A DNA stretch of 33,359 bases from JANQIV01 sp050117315 (lineage in GTDB: Bacteria > Bacteroidota > Ignavibacteria > Ignavibacteriales > Melioribacteraceae), in contig JASFMY010000075.1 in the NCBI GenBank assembly GCA_050117315.1, positions 1 through 33,359 on the forward strand. The letters run 5' to 3'. Positions 17,070 to 25,484 of this stretch are shown piece after piece. The notes under the pieces are model-generated. The model did no database searches and was not told the origin of the DNA. It worked only from the letters and a program-made list of their open reading frames with translations. The position numbers and the translations under genes are program-made. Within the stretch, counting starts at the first letter, position 1. Every line of letters begins with the position of its first letter.

Positions 17070-17421
17070 TCATGTTCTTTCTTTATGTGTTTAACATATC
17101 ATTAAAAAAGATAGTTCTAAATAACTTAACTGGTTTAAAAAACAACTGCCGCGGATGAGGGCGGTCCACGGCAGAAGGATTGTTCATCAAGGAGGGTATG
17201 TATGTGAAACTACTGTCTAAATCATCAATTAACGTACCATTAAAAAATTATTAAATTTTTCAGTAAACAAATAATTTTTTTCAAATTCTGAGAAATTAAG
17301 TTAACCATTTCCTATATACAAGAACAAATATTTTTTTCTAATTCTTTCCTTCTTTGACGGTATTATTTGGAAATTAGTTCCCATTAATTTGTTTAAAAGA
17401 AAGAAAAAAGACAGTATACAA
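17070..17421. other. Intergenic stretch with hairpin and orphan ribosome-binding site
   Basis: CTGCCGCGG (17146-17154) pairs with CCACGGCAG (17166-17174), and 14 nt later comes a perfect AAGGAGG (17189-17195). An 18-codon frame (ATG 17198, stop 17252-17254) or, with better spacing, a 16-codon frame from GTG 17204 follows. This looks like the leader of a well-expressed gene whose body is not there. It lies on the plus strand amid minus-strand genes. The remainder is A/T-rich with nothing recognisable. Confidence 0.45.
17198..17254 (+). CDS. Possible short peptide behind a strong ribosome-binding site
   Basis: The frame encodes MYVKLLSKSSINVPLKNY from ATG 17198, or 16 residues from GTG 17204, which lies 8 nt after AAGGAGG. 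It is basic and shows no family signature. The Shine-Dalgarno sequence is the strongest in the window and a GC-rich hairpin precedes it. It could be a real small protein, a leader peptide, or the remnant of a lost gene. Coding potential cannot be settled from sequence. Confidence 0.3.
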   Translation: MYVKLLSKSSINVPLKNY

Positions 17422-18654
17422 TTATTTCGGCAAAGTAATTTTGAAAGTAGTCCCAATATTTACTTCGGAAGTTTTTACAAATATTTTTCCTTTGTGATAA
17501 TCTTCTACGATTCTTTTTGATAAACTAAGCCCCAAACCCCAACCTCTTTTTTTTGTAGTAACACCCGGCTTAAAAACATCCTTTTTCTTTTTGGGGTCAA
17601 TTCCTTTGCCGTTGTCGGTAATTTCAATTTCAATATATTTTTTGTAATCAAAAACTTTAAATTCAACCCTGCCGCTTTTTAATTCAATTGCATCTAAGGA
17701 ATTTTTGATAAGGTTTTCAAGAACCCATTCAAAAAGTTCCGTATTAAGTTTTACAAAAGCTATAGTATCTGTTTCAAGTGTAATTTTAACATTCTTTTTC
17801 CCTGTTTGCGGCAACCTTCTCTGGAAATATAAAATTACTCTTTCAATAACTTCTTTAATATTATGTTCCTTTAATTCAGGGAGTGAACCGATTTTTGAAA
17901 ATCTCTGCGCTATTTTATTCAGTCTATCCAGATCATTTTTCATCTCTTCGGTTATGTCGAGAACCTTTACGGAATCTTTATAATTCATATTCAGCAGTTC
18001 GTTCCAACCCATGAGGCTTGAAATAGGGGTGCCGAGTTGGTGTGCCGTTTCTTTTGACATTCCAACCCAAATATTACTCTGCTCAGTCTTTTTCAAGTAG
18101 TTAAACACAACATAAGCTGTTAAAACAAAAATAAGTGCTATAAATATTTGCAGGTACGGATAATACCTCAACTGTTTTACAATTTCCGAATCACCGTAAT
18201 AAATCTTGCCTAATATTAAAGAATCACTATAGTTGACAATTATCGGATCGTGTTCATTGCTTAATTCAATAACTTTGGCATTAAGGAAATTAAGTAATGC
18301 TTCATTTGACATTGTTGAATCGAAAGGGATATTTCTAATTCCCACATCTATTCCCGTCAAAGAGATGTTATCATCAGCGTCGGTTAGAATTAACGGAAAG
18401 TCGATTCGTTTAATCACGTTTTCAAGTATAAAAGTATATTCACTTGTATTGGCATCGGATTCAATAATGTATTGAAGGCTTTCAGCATAAAGTTCAACAG
18501 ATTCTCTTTCCCTGGCTTGAAGTTTCTGAACTAAAAATTGAGTGTAAAAAAGGGTGCCTATAGCAATAATTATTGCTATAGTAATTAAAATGACTTTTAC
18601 GCGAAAGGAACCGGAAACCGCCGGGATAACTGATTTTTCAATTCCTGTAATCAA
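17422..18654 (-). CDS. Membrane histidine kinase
   Basis: A 410-residue sensor kinase with spans at about 20-40 and 165-186, and an extracytoplasmic domain of about 120 residues between them. The phospho-acceptor motif is KETAHQLGTPISSL (His205), the Bacteroidetes-type variant of the H-box. HATPase_c follows with ENLIKNSLDAIE (Asn318), DNGKGI (347-352) and RGWGLGLSLSKR (370-381). No response regulator lies next to it. It starts 52 nt after the stop of adenylosuccinate synthetase, so the two may be cotranscribed. Confidence 0.85.
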   Translation of the reverse strand: MITGIEKSVIPAVSGSFRVKVILITIAIIIAIGTLFYTQFLVQKLQARERESVELYAESLQYIIESDANTSEYTFILENVIKRIDFPLILTDADDNISLTGIDVGIRNIPFDSTMSNEALLNFLNAKVIELSNEHDPIIVNYSDSLILGKIYYGDSEIVKQLRYYPYLQIFIALIFVLTAYVVFNYLKKTEQSNIWVGMSKETAHQLGTPISSLMGWNELLNMNYKDSVKVLDITEEMKNDLDRLNKIAQRFSKIGSLPELKEHNIKEVIERVILYFQRRLPQTGKKNVKITLETDTIAFVKLNTELFEWVLENLIKNSLDAIELKSGRVEFKVFDYKKYIEIEITDNGKGIDPKKKKDVFKPGVTTKKRGWGLGLSLSKRIVEDYHKGKIFVKTSEVNIGTTFKITLPK

Positions 18655-18706
18655 TTTACAATACTATTTAATTTCAGATTTAATAAAATCCAGCAAATTC
18701 AATAAT

Positions 18707-19975
18707 TTATAATTCTATAGTTTCTTTTCTTCTCGGCCCGACAGACACAATACTGTTTTTAAAGCCGCATTCTTTCGATATAAAATCCAAATAGCTTTTT
18801 GTTTCAGAAGGCAAGTCGGCGTATTTAGTGATTCCCGAAATATCCTCTTCCCAGGCGGGCAGTGTTTCGTAAATTGGAGTAACAGATTCAAGCTTTGAAA
18901 CATTTGTTGGGAAGTGGTTTAATTTATGTCCTTTAATTTCGTAGGCAACACAAACTTTAATTTCCTTAAGACCGCTCAGCACATCTAACTTAGTAATTGC
19001 AGCTTCCTGAATTCCGTTAACCATTGAAGAATATTTAACCAAAAAGGCATCAAACCAGCCGCATCTTCTCGGTCGTCCGGTGGTTGCGCCAAATTCAGCA
19101 CCCCGCTTGCGCAAAATTTCTCCGGCTTCGTCTGTAAGCTCTGTAGGGAAAGGCCCCAAACCTACTCTTGTTGTGTAGGCTTTTACTATGCCGATAACCG
19201 AAGATATTTTTGTAGGCGGAACGCCTGTTCCAATACAAGCCCCGCCGGAGGTTGGATTGGAAGAAGTTACATAAGGGTAAGTTCCATGGTCAACGTCAAG
19301 TAAAGCGCCCTGCGCACCTTCCATCAATATTTTTTTATTATCGGCTATGGCATTGTTTAACAATGCGGAAACATCTGTTATATAAGGATCAATCTCTTCA
19401 TCAAAAGCAGTATATTCTTTAATTATTTCTTCAACGTCAAGTTCATCGTGGTTATAAACTTTTTTAAGGAGGTTATTTTTTTCTTCAAGATTTTGACGTA
19501 TTTTTTGTTCAAGTTCTTTACGGTTAAGCAAGTCGACAATTTTAATCCCTTTTCTTGCGTATTTATCGTAATAGCACGGGCCTATGCCTCGTCCGGTAGT
19601 GCCTATTTTTTGATTTCCACTCTCATTAATTGAATCTAACAACTTGTGATAAGGCATAATTAGGTGAGCATTATGGCTTATAAATAACCTGCCTTCAATA
19701 TCAATATTGTTCTTTTTTAGAAAATCAATTTCTTCAAGTAGTGCCTTGGGGTCAATAACAACACCGTTGCCTATTACGCAAGTTACTCCATCTCTCAAAA
19801 TACCAGAAGGAATTAAATGAAGTATATATTGTTTATCGTTTATTTGTATTGTATGACCAGCGTTTGCACCGCCCTGGTATCTTGCGACGATATCAAATCT
19901 GTCGCTTAAAATATCTACTATTTTGCCTTTACCTTCATCGCCCCATTGGCTTCCTACTAAAATAGTAACACTCAT
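18707..19975 (-). CDS. purA: Adenylosuccinate synthetase
   Basis: PurA joins IMP and aspartate with GTP to give adenylosuccinate, the first committed step from IMP to AMP. The 422-residue length fits. The N-terminus has SQWGDEGKGK (Asp13) and NAGHTI (His41), the catalytic Asp and His, then the IMP-binding GTTGRGIGPCYYDK region and the late TGRPRRCGWFD. The C-terminus SVGPRRKETIEL is standard. No Shine-Dalgarno sequence precedes the ATG. An intrinsic terminator (20012-20037) lies upstream, from the STAS gene, so purA has its own promoter. Confidence 0.98.
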   Translation of the reverse strand: MSVTILVGSQWGDEGKGKIVDILSDRFDIVARYQGGANAGHTIQINDKQYILHLIPSGILRDGVTCVIGNGVVIDPKALLEEIDFLKKNNIDIEGRLFISHNAHLIMPYHKLLDSINESGNQKIGTTGRGIGPCYYDKYARKGIKIVDLLNRKELEQKIRQNLEEKNNLLKKVYNHDELDVEEIIKEYTAFDEEIDPYITDVSALLNNAIADNKKILMEGAQGALLDVDHGTYPYVTSSNPTSGGACIGTGVPPTKISSVIGIVKAYTTRVGLGPFPTELTDEAGEILRKRGAEFGATTGRPRRCGWFDAFLVKYSSMVNGIQEAAITKLDVLSGLKEIKVCVAYEIKGHKLNHFPTNVSKLESVTPIYETLPAWEEDISGITKYADLPSETKSYLDFISKECGFKNSIVSVGPRRKETIEL

Positions 19976-20011
19976 TTTTTTATTCCGATAATTAAAATTT
20001 TATAAAATAAA

Positions 20012-20037
20012 AACTCCGAATATAATTACCCGGAGTT
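20012..20037 (-). terminator. Intrinsic terminator of the minus-strand STAS gene
   Basis: On the minus strand AACTCCG and CGGAGTT flank a 12-nt loop and are followed by TTTTATTTTAT. It is 39 nt past the STAS stop (20076) and a few bases before the purA start, so it separates the two units. Confidence 0.8.
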
Positions 20038-20075
20038 AATAACCAAACTTAAAACCGTATTTAAGTAATATTATA

Positions 20076-20426
20076 TTAGTCTTCTTCTTTTTTGAAGCTT
20101 TCTACCGCTTCATCGACAGATTCAAAATTTTCAAAAATTGTAATAAGTTTTGTAATAACAAGAAGACTGTTTATTTTTTCAGTTGCATTGGCAAGTTTCA
20201 TCATTCCGCCGCCGTTTTTCATTGTGGTAAACCCGCTTATGAGCATACCTAATCCCGAGCTGTTCATAAACTTAACGTTGCCCAAGTCAATAACAACATT
20301 TTTTTTGTCTTCTTCTAAAAGTCCGTGAAGAATGTCGCTAAAATCTTGTGTTTCAGGGCCTCCCATAACATTTCCTCTTAATTCCAAAACAGCTGCGCCG
20401 TATTTTTCGTTTTGTTTTATTTTCAT
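20076..20426 (-). CDS. STAS-domain anti-anti-sigma protein (RsbV/SpoIIAA-like)
   Basis: A 116-residue single STAS domain. In the partner-switch scheme the unphosphorylated form binds an RsbW-type kinase and releases its target; the kinase phosphorylates it and a SpoIIE phosphatase reverses that. The phosphorylation motif is FMNSSGLGML (about 53-62), with Ser57 aligned to the known SpoIIAA Ser58. Only the HATPase kinase at 25046 is present in this window for it. A good AAGGAG lies 6 nt before the ATG. It is divergent from the sigma factor at 20649 and likely belongs to the same regulatory island. Confidence 0.9.
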   Translation of the reverse strand: MKIKQNEKYGAAVLELRGNVMGGPETQDFSDILHGLLEEDKKNVVIDLGNVKFMNSSGLGMLISGFTTMKNGGGMMKLANATEKINSLLVITKLITIFENFESVDEAVESFKKEED

Positions 20427-20618
20427 TAGAGCTCCTTAAAATTTATTTCTTAAATTTCGGTACTTTTAGGCCAGTTTGCAATAAAATATAAGACTAACTA
20501 AAATTATTGGATATAAATAATTATATTGCCAATCAAGTTATAGAATCTATTTAAAAAAAGAAAGTGTAATTTCTATAATTTCATTTATGTTTTATTATGA
20601 TTAACAGTTTAATAAACC

Positions 20619-20647
20619 GGAACATAACAAGAACCCCTGTCGTCTAA
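20619..20647 (+). promoter_or_regulatory. Weak ECF-like promoter candidate
   Basis: GGAACAT (20619-20625) and TCTAA (20643-20647) are 17 nt apart, resembling an RpoE-type -35/-10 pair and possibly autoregulation by the sigma factor. The transcript would begin after the ATG at 20649, so this would fit only if translation starts downstream, for instance at GTG 20700. Low support. Confidence 0.25.
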
Positions 20648-20648
20648 G

Positions 20649-21248
20649 ATGCCAAATAACGAAGAAAAAAATAACGAAAATAAAAACATTTTACCTGGTG
20701 TGGAAGATGAAGATTTTGTTCTTATAAAAGAATTTAACGACGGTAAAAAGAACGCTTTTGAAAAGCTCCTTGCACTGCATAAAGATAAAGTGAGAAATTT
20801 AATTTATCTTACTTTGGGTGATGCGGAATATGTAGACGATATTTCTCAGGATGTTTTTATAAGCGTTTTCCACAAATTGAAAGACTTTAGATTCCAATCT
20901 AAGTTTACTACATGGCTTTACCGGATTACCGTCAATAAATGTAGAGATTATCTCAGAAAAAAAAGGGTACGCAGCATATTCGTACCTATTAAAGATTCAG
21001 AGCATGAACTCAGCGTAAGAACAAGAATGGAAAATATTGATATTCCGCAGCTTGTTAGAAAAGGAATTGAAAAGCTCCCGGAAAAACTTAAGGTTCCTCT
21101 TATTGCAAGAGATATTGACGGGTTAAGTTACAAAGAAATTGCTGAAAAACTCGGCTGTGAAGTGGGAACCGTTAAATCGAGAATTTTTAGAGCAAGGGAA
21201 AGTTTGAAGTTTATACTGGAGCCGTTTCAGAAAGAATTAAAATCTTGA
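20649..21248 (+). CDS. ECF-type RNA polymerase sigma factor
   Basis: A 199-residue extracytoplasmic-function sigma factor. Region 2 spans about 35-105 (FEKLLALHKDKVRNLIY, ... ISQDVFISVFHKL, ... FTTWLYRITVNKCRDYLRKK). Region 4 spans about 139-190 (KLPEKLKVPLIARDIDGLSY, EIAEKLGCEVGTVKSRIFRAR), with the helix-turn-helix intact. There is no zinc-finger anti-sigma gene next to it; instead a membrane coiled-coil protein follows with a 1-nt overlap (TGATG). An acidic N-terminus (residues 1-20) is unusual, and GTG at 20700 is an alternative start. It heads the partner-switching island and is a candidate target of the RsbW-like protein, though ECF factors are not the classical partners. Confidence 0.92.
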   Translation: MPNNEEKNNENKNILPGVEDEDFVLIKEFNDGKKNAFEKLLALHKDKVRNLIYLTLGDAEYVDDISQDVFISVFHKLKDFRFQSKFTTWLYRITVNKCRDYLRKKRVRSIFVPIKDSEHELSVRTRMENIDIPQLVRKGIEKLPEKLKVPLIARDIDGLSYKEIAEKLGCEVGTVKSRIFRARESLKFILEPFQKELKS

Positions 21249-22501
21249 TGATGGAAAAATCAAAGGTAAATAATTTTTTTAACCTTCTAAAAAATTATGG
21301 TATTTATATTGCAGTAACTTTATTAACAATAATCCTTTTAGTTTTTTTTAAGTACAATAGCGGGGAAGTAGAAAATCTAATAGAGAACAGTAAAAACAAC
21401 CTCCTTGCATTTTATACTCAAAACTTAAAACCGCTTGCTTATAAGACAAACCTTACCAACGAAGACGTTTTTAATTTTGCACTTCATAACAATCTGCCAA
21501 TCGACAAAAATGAACAAAAAGTTCTTCAGTTGGGATTGAATGAAAATTCCGGCAATAATTCCTTTGCAATAAAACCTGCTGTAATAAATCCAGATACAAA
21601 AAATTATGAAAAATTTATTCAATATCTCAGGCTTAACGGACAACAAATAAAAGAACTTGATTCGGTATTAAATTCATATAAACATGAAATTTATGCATCT
21701 GTATTATTGAATGACCACAACACCGTAGCGGTTAATCCCAAAATTAGTGTTATAAGAGATGCCGTGGTAACTGACTTAATAGAGTTGGCAAAGAAAGTAA
21801 ATTATAGTAAAGTAAAAAAAGTTTTACCGGAAAATGTCGATTTTGAAGAAGAAAAAATAAAATCATCAATCCAAGATGTGCTGAATACAAATAGCAATGA
21901 TTTTATAGTTTTTACTCCTGATACAATTATTCAACTGCAGTGCAAGGTTGATAAAACATTATTAAGTCATGAAATAAGCGGCATAGAGGAATTGGAAAAT
22001 TTTGATGAAAATTTTAAAGGTGTAGATTTAGAGTTGAACACGGATAAGATAAAAGAAGCAAATGAGAAGATGATTCTTGACATCGATTCAAAAAATCTCA
22101 AAGCCGTTTTACCGGGGTCTATTTATAATATGAAGCATATTAGCTACAAAGTTGATTCACTTGAGAATAAGATTGCAAAAATAACGGACAAACTTAATTC
22201 TTTGTCGTTCAGTTTAAGTTCGGACGAAAGCCCGGTTATTAAAATGATGATGAATTCTCTTAACGACAGTATTAACAATTATACTTTTAAATTTGATGTG
22301 AACATTGAAAACATGGATTCCCTAATAGAAAATTCGGTTAAAATAAACGAGGAAATCTGGGAAGAGTTTGGGTTAAAAATGGATTCACTTGCAATAGAGA
22401 TGGAAAATAACTGGAACGATTCTCTTTATTGGCCTGAAAAAGAAAAAATGAAAAAGGAAATAAGACAAGCAATTATAAAAAGCAAAAAGAATATAGAATA
22501 A
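21248..22501 (+). CDS. Membrane-anchored coiled-coil protein next to the sigma factor
   Basis: I do not recognise a family. It has one membrane span at about 18-36, only a short cytoplasmic N-terminus, and a long C-terminal region rich in Asp, Glu, Lys and Asn with helical coiled-coil character (about 290-410). No zf-HC2 or other anti-sigma motif is present. The start could be TTG 21245, ATG 21248 or ATG 21251; ATG at 21248 overlaps the sigma factor's TGA by one base. Position and topology suggest an anti-sigma-like or signal-sensing partner of the sigma factor, but this is inference from context. Confidence 0.55.
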   Translation: MMEKSKVNNFFNLLKNYGIYIAVTLLTIILLVFFKYNSGEVENLIENSKNNLLAFYTQNLKPLAYKTNLTNEDVFNFALHNNLPIDKNEQKVLQLGLNENSGNNSFAIKPAVINPDTKNYEKFIQYLRLNGQQIKELDSVLNSYKHEIYASVLLNDHNTVAVNPKISVIRDAVVTDLIELAKKVNYSKVKKVLPENVDFEEEKIKSSIQDVLNTNSNDFIVFTPDTIIQLQCKVDKTLLSHEISGIEELENFDENFKGVDLELNTDKIKEANEKMILDIDSKNLKAVLPGSIYNMKHISYKVDSLENKIAKITDKLNSLSFSLSSDESPVIKMMMNSLNDSINNYTFKFDVNIENMDSLIENSVKINEEIWEEFGLKMDSLAIEMENNWNDSLYWPEKEKMKKEIRQAIIKSKKNIE

Positions 22502-22561
22502 ATTAAAGAAAATCCAAATTGGAACCTGCCTTGCGATTATTGACTCAACATTAACTTGGTT

Positions 22562-22574
22562 GTTTACAATAAAC
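22562..22574 (+). promoter_or_regulatory. Small inverted repeat upstream of the phosphatase operon
   Basis: GTTTA and TAAAC flank CAA in the 120-nt gap before the first phosphatase gene. A TTGACT at 22540 and TACAAT at 22565 are 19 nt apart, a poor but possible promoter. Weak evidence; this gap does look like the likely place for operon initiation. Confidence 0.25.
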
Positions 22575-22621
22575 TGTTTTTGTTTTAAGTTAATACGTTT
22601 AATAAAAAGTAGTAATATTAG

Positions 22622-24694
22622 ATGTCTTTACCCTTTTCAAACGTAAAAAGATCACGAAAATTAGAGAATACAATTTTTGCATCGATAATATTGTTTGTCT
22701 ATCAAATGGTATTTGCCGATAGGGATTCTGTATTAGTAATTTTATTAAATGATGCCCTTGTGTTTATTACAGGTTATTTCTGTTATTTATACCTGAGTGA
22801 ATTTGTAAACATGAAAATTAACTCTCCTCTAACCATTATTCTGAATACCGGCATACTAAACGCTATACTGTTTTTCTTAATAGCTATTAGCTCAACTTTA
22901 ATTGTGGGCAGTCAATTTCAGGTATTGAAAAGTAATTTTATATTCTTAATAATTTCTATTTTATTTTTGTTTGTATTTATCTCTTTAACAACCTATATAT
23001 TTTCTACCTTTAGGGGCTTGACTTTTTTAAGACAGAAAACCGAATCCGGGAAGTATTTTAACACATTAGTTACGTTTTTGATTATTACTTCGTTTTCGAA
23101 AACTCTGGTTTTATTAGATAGTGATCTAGATTTTATAAATAATACTTTTTTTGTAGTATCAATTTTATTAATCGCTGTAAATTCCATAAAAGTTTCGTGG
23201 ATAGCGTTTTTAGTAAAAAAGCAAAAAATATATTTGCTGATAATTGCTATAGTTCTTTCTGTACTGTTCGGGTTAAACTATGCCCTTTCTTTGGATGATT
23301 CAATCATTATGACTGCGCTTAACCACTTTTCGCCGGCGTTTGCAACGTTTATAAGCCTTGTAATGATATACGGTGCAATATACTTCGGTGTTATTTTCTT
23401 TACTGCTTTATTTCATCTTCCTACTGCAGAGGCCTTTGACAGGAAAGCTGAAGAAGTTTCTTCATTGATGGACTTAACCAAACTTATTACACGAGTTTTT
23501 GATTTTAAAGAACTTGCGGAAACAATTACTACGATTACCACAAAGGTCTGTAATTCCGACAGCGCATGGCTCGTTACAAAGAACAACGGCAAGTTTGAAT
23601 TAAATTCCGTTTTCAATATCGGGTATGTGGAAGCAGACAAGATAACCAATCACATATTGACAAAATTCGATTACAAAATCGAGGAAGTATTAACACTCGA
23701 CAACAGCTCGATTAAAATTGAGATTAAGAATGATATAAGAACGTTTAATTTCAAATCACTCGGAGTGGCTCCGCTGAGTGTTCATAATAAAACAAACGGA
23801 TTTCTTTTTGTAGCCAGAAAAAAAGAAATGTCCTTTGACGACGAGGATTATAAAGCCATAGGTGCCTTTGGTGATTATGCTGCAGTGGCATTGGAAAATG
23901 CTTTGTTAATTGAAGAAAACATTGAGAAAGAAAGGCTTGAAAAAGAATTGGATGTAGCACGGGAAGTGCAGAAAAAAATTCTGCCGAGAGTTACTCCCCA
24001 ATTTGAAAATTTAAATATAGAGTCGCTGTTTATCCCGGCTTTTGAAGTTGGTGGTGACTATTACGATTTTTTTGAATTACCGGGTGATAGGCTGGGATTT
24101 GTTATTGCAGACGTTTCCGGGAAGGGAATACAGGCTGCTTTTATTATGGCGGAAGTAAAGGGTATTTTTGAGTCTCTCTCAAAACTTATTGAAAGCCCCA
24201 AGCAGTTATTAATTAAAGCAAATGAAATCCTGAAAAAAAGCCTTGAGAAGAAAAGTTTCGTTACTGCAGTTTACGGTGTTGTAAATTTGAAAACCGGGAT
24301 TGTAAACTTTTCAAGAGTGGGGCATAATAGCGTTATGGTTTGCCGGAAGAGCACTGTTGAGCATTTAACTCCCCCGGGTATTGGACTCGGGCTTGATTAC
24401 GGAAACAAGTTTATAAATAATCTAAAAGAATTGGAAATTAAGTTAAATAATAACGATATTTTCATTTTATATACGGATGGTATTCCCGAATCACAAAATG
24501 CCAACCACGAGGAATTTGGTTACAAAAGATTTGAGAAAGTCATTACAAAAAACTGTAATAAAGAATTGAACGTGTTGTCTAATGAAATAATTAAAGAAGT
24601 TACCGTATTTTCGAAGAACTGTCCACAGCACGATGATATTACTTTAGTACTATTTAAATGGAAATTAAATAATAAAATATCTGGAGATAATTAA
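22622..24694 (+). CDS. Membrane GAF-SpoIIE (PP2C-type) phosphatase 1
   Basis: A 690-residue phosphatase with about eight hydrophobic spans (residues about 15-265), a GAF-like sensor (about 280-430), a coiled-coil linker (LEKELDVAREVQKKILP, 439-455), and the SpoIIE/RsbU PP2C domain (about 470-690). The PP2C metal-site motifs are complete: GGDYYDF (Asp479), ADVSGKG (Asp497), LYTDG (Asp619) and HDDITLV (Asp671/672). It should dephosphorylate a STAS antagonist in response to a membrane or GAF signal. Its stop overlaps the next start by one base (TAATG), so the operon continues directly. Confidence 0.92.
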   Translation: MSLPFSNVKRSRKLENTIFASIILFVYQMVFADRDSVLVILLNDALVFITGYFCYLYLSEFVNMKINSPLTIILNTGILNAILFFLIAISSTLIVGSQFQVLKSNFIFLIISILFLFVFISLTTYIFSTFRGLTFLRQKTESGKYFNTLVTFLIITSFSKTLVLLDSDLDFINNTFFVVSILLIAVNSIKVSWIAFLVKKQKIYLLIIAIVLSVLFGLNYALSLDDSIIMTALNHFSPAFATFISLVMIYGAIYFGVIFFTALFHLPTAEAFDRKAEEVSSLMDLTKLITRVFDFKELAETITTITTKVCNSDSAWLVTKNNGKFELNSVFNIGYVEADKITNHILTKFDYKIEEVLTLDNSSIKIEIKNDIRTFNFKSLGVAPLSVHNKTNGFLFVARKKEMSFDDEDYKAIGAFGDYAAVALENALLIEENIEKERLEKELDVAREVQKKILPRVTPQFENLNIESLFIPAFEVGGDYYDFFELPGDRLGFVIADVSGKGIQAAFIMAEVKGIFESLSKLIESPKQLLIKANEILKKSLEKKSFVTAVYGVVNLKTGIVNFSRVGHNSVMVCRKSTVEHLTPPGIGLGLDYGNKFINNLKELEIKLNNNDIFILYTDGIPESQNANHEEFGYKRFEKVITKNCNKELNVLSNEIIKEVTVFSKNCPQHDDITLVLFKWKLNNKISGDN

Positions 24695-25053
24695 TGGCCG
24701 ATTTCAACGTTAATGTACGGGAAGTTGGTGTAGTTAATGTCATTGATTTGAAAGGCTACCTGGATGCTCATACTGCACCGGAACTTGAAACTGCCTTTAA
24801 TAAGTTAATTGACAGCAATAATTATAAAGTTGTAGTTAACTTTAACGATTTAAATTACATAAGCAGTGCAGGGTTGGGAGTATTTATGGCATATGTTGAA
24901 ACAATGCGAGAAAATAAAGGCGATATTAAATTCACCAACATGAAAGAAAATGTATATAACATTTTTGATCTTTTAGGTTTCCCGATGTTATATGAATTTT
25001 TCAAAGAAGAACAAGAAGCTGTAGAAAAGTTTATAGATAAACCTAATGACTAA
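24694..25053 (+). CDS. STAS anti-anti-sigma protein, operon copy
   Basis: A 119-residue STAS domain, the second in the locus. The motif ISSAGLGVF (56-64) has serines at 57 and 58, the phosphorylation position. It is sandwiched between phosphatase 1 (1-nt overlap) and the RsbW-like kinase (8-nt overlap), the textbook order for a partner switch in which the kinase inactivates it and a phosphatase reactivates it. Confidence 0.93.
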   Translation: MADFNVNVREVGVVNVIDLKGYLDAHTAPELETAFNKLIDSNNYKVVVNFNDLNYISSAGLGVFMAYVETMRENKGDIKFTNMKENVYNIFDLLGFPMLYEFFKEEQEAVEKFIDKPND

Positions 25054-25480
25054 AATCAGCAAGAATTTCAAAAAGGAAATAGTAGTAAAAAGCTCTACCG
25101 ATAATCTTTCTCGGGTTAGGGATTTTACTAAATCTGCTGCAGAAAATATTGGGTTTTCGCAGGACGCTATCGGGAAAATTATACTGGCGGTAGATGAAGC
25201 ATGTACAAACGTGATAAAGCATGCTTATAAATACTCTGCCGAAGGTGTAATATCTGTTTCCGTGAATTTTAAAAAACCGAAATTTGTAATCTCTATTACA
25301 GACGAAGGAACTCATTTTGATCCTGAGTTAATTCCTGAACCTGATATAAAAGAGTACCATAAACAAAAAAAGGTTGGAGGTTTGGGAATGTTCCTAATGA
25401 AAAAACTAATGGATGAAGTTAAATACAAAAATCTTTCCGACAACCGCAACCAGGTAATATTAGTAAAGTATCTCCAATAA
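25046..25480 (+). CDS. RsbW-like HATPase serine kinase / anti-sigma factor
   Basis: A 144-residue GHKL ATPase of the RsbW/SpoIIAB type. Motifs: EACTNVIKHAY (51-61, N-box with Asn55), ITDEGTHFDP (84-93, Asp86) and VGGLGMFLMKKL (110-121, G-rich ATP lid). It has no membrane segment. It should phosphorylate STAS partners and bind a target when they are phosphorylated. It is the only such kinase seen for the two STAS proteins and three phosphatases here. Whether its target is the ECF sigma factor at 20649 or something else cannot be read from the sequence. Confidence 0.93.
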   Translation: MTKISKNFKKEIVVKSSTDNLSRVRDFTKSAAENIGFSQDAIGKIILAVDEACTNVIKHAYKYSAEGVISVSVNFKKPKFVISITDEGTHFDPELIPEPDIKEYHKQKKVGGLGMFLMKKLMDEVKYKNLSDNRNQVILVKYLQ

Positions 25481-25484
25481 TTTT

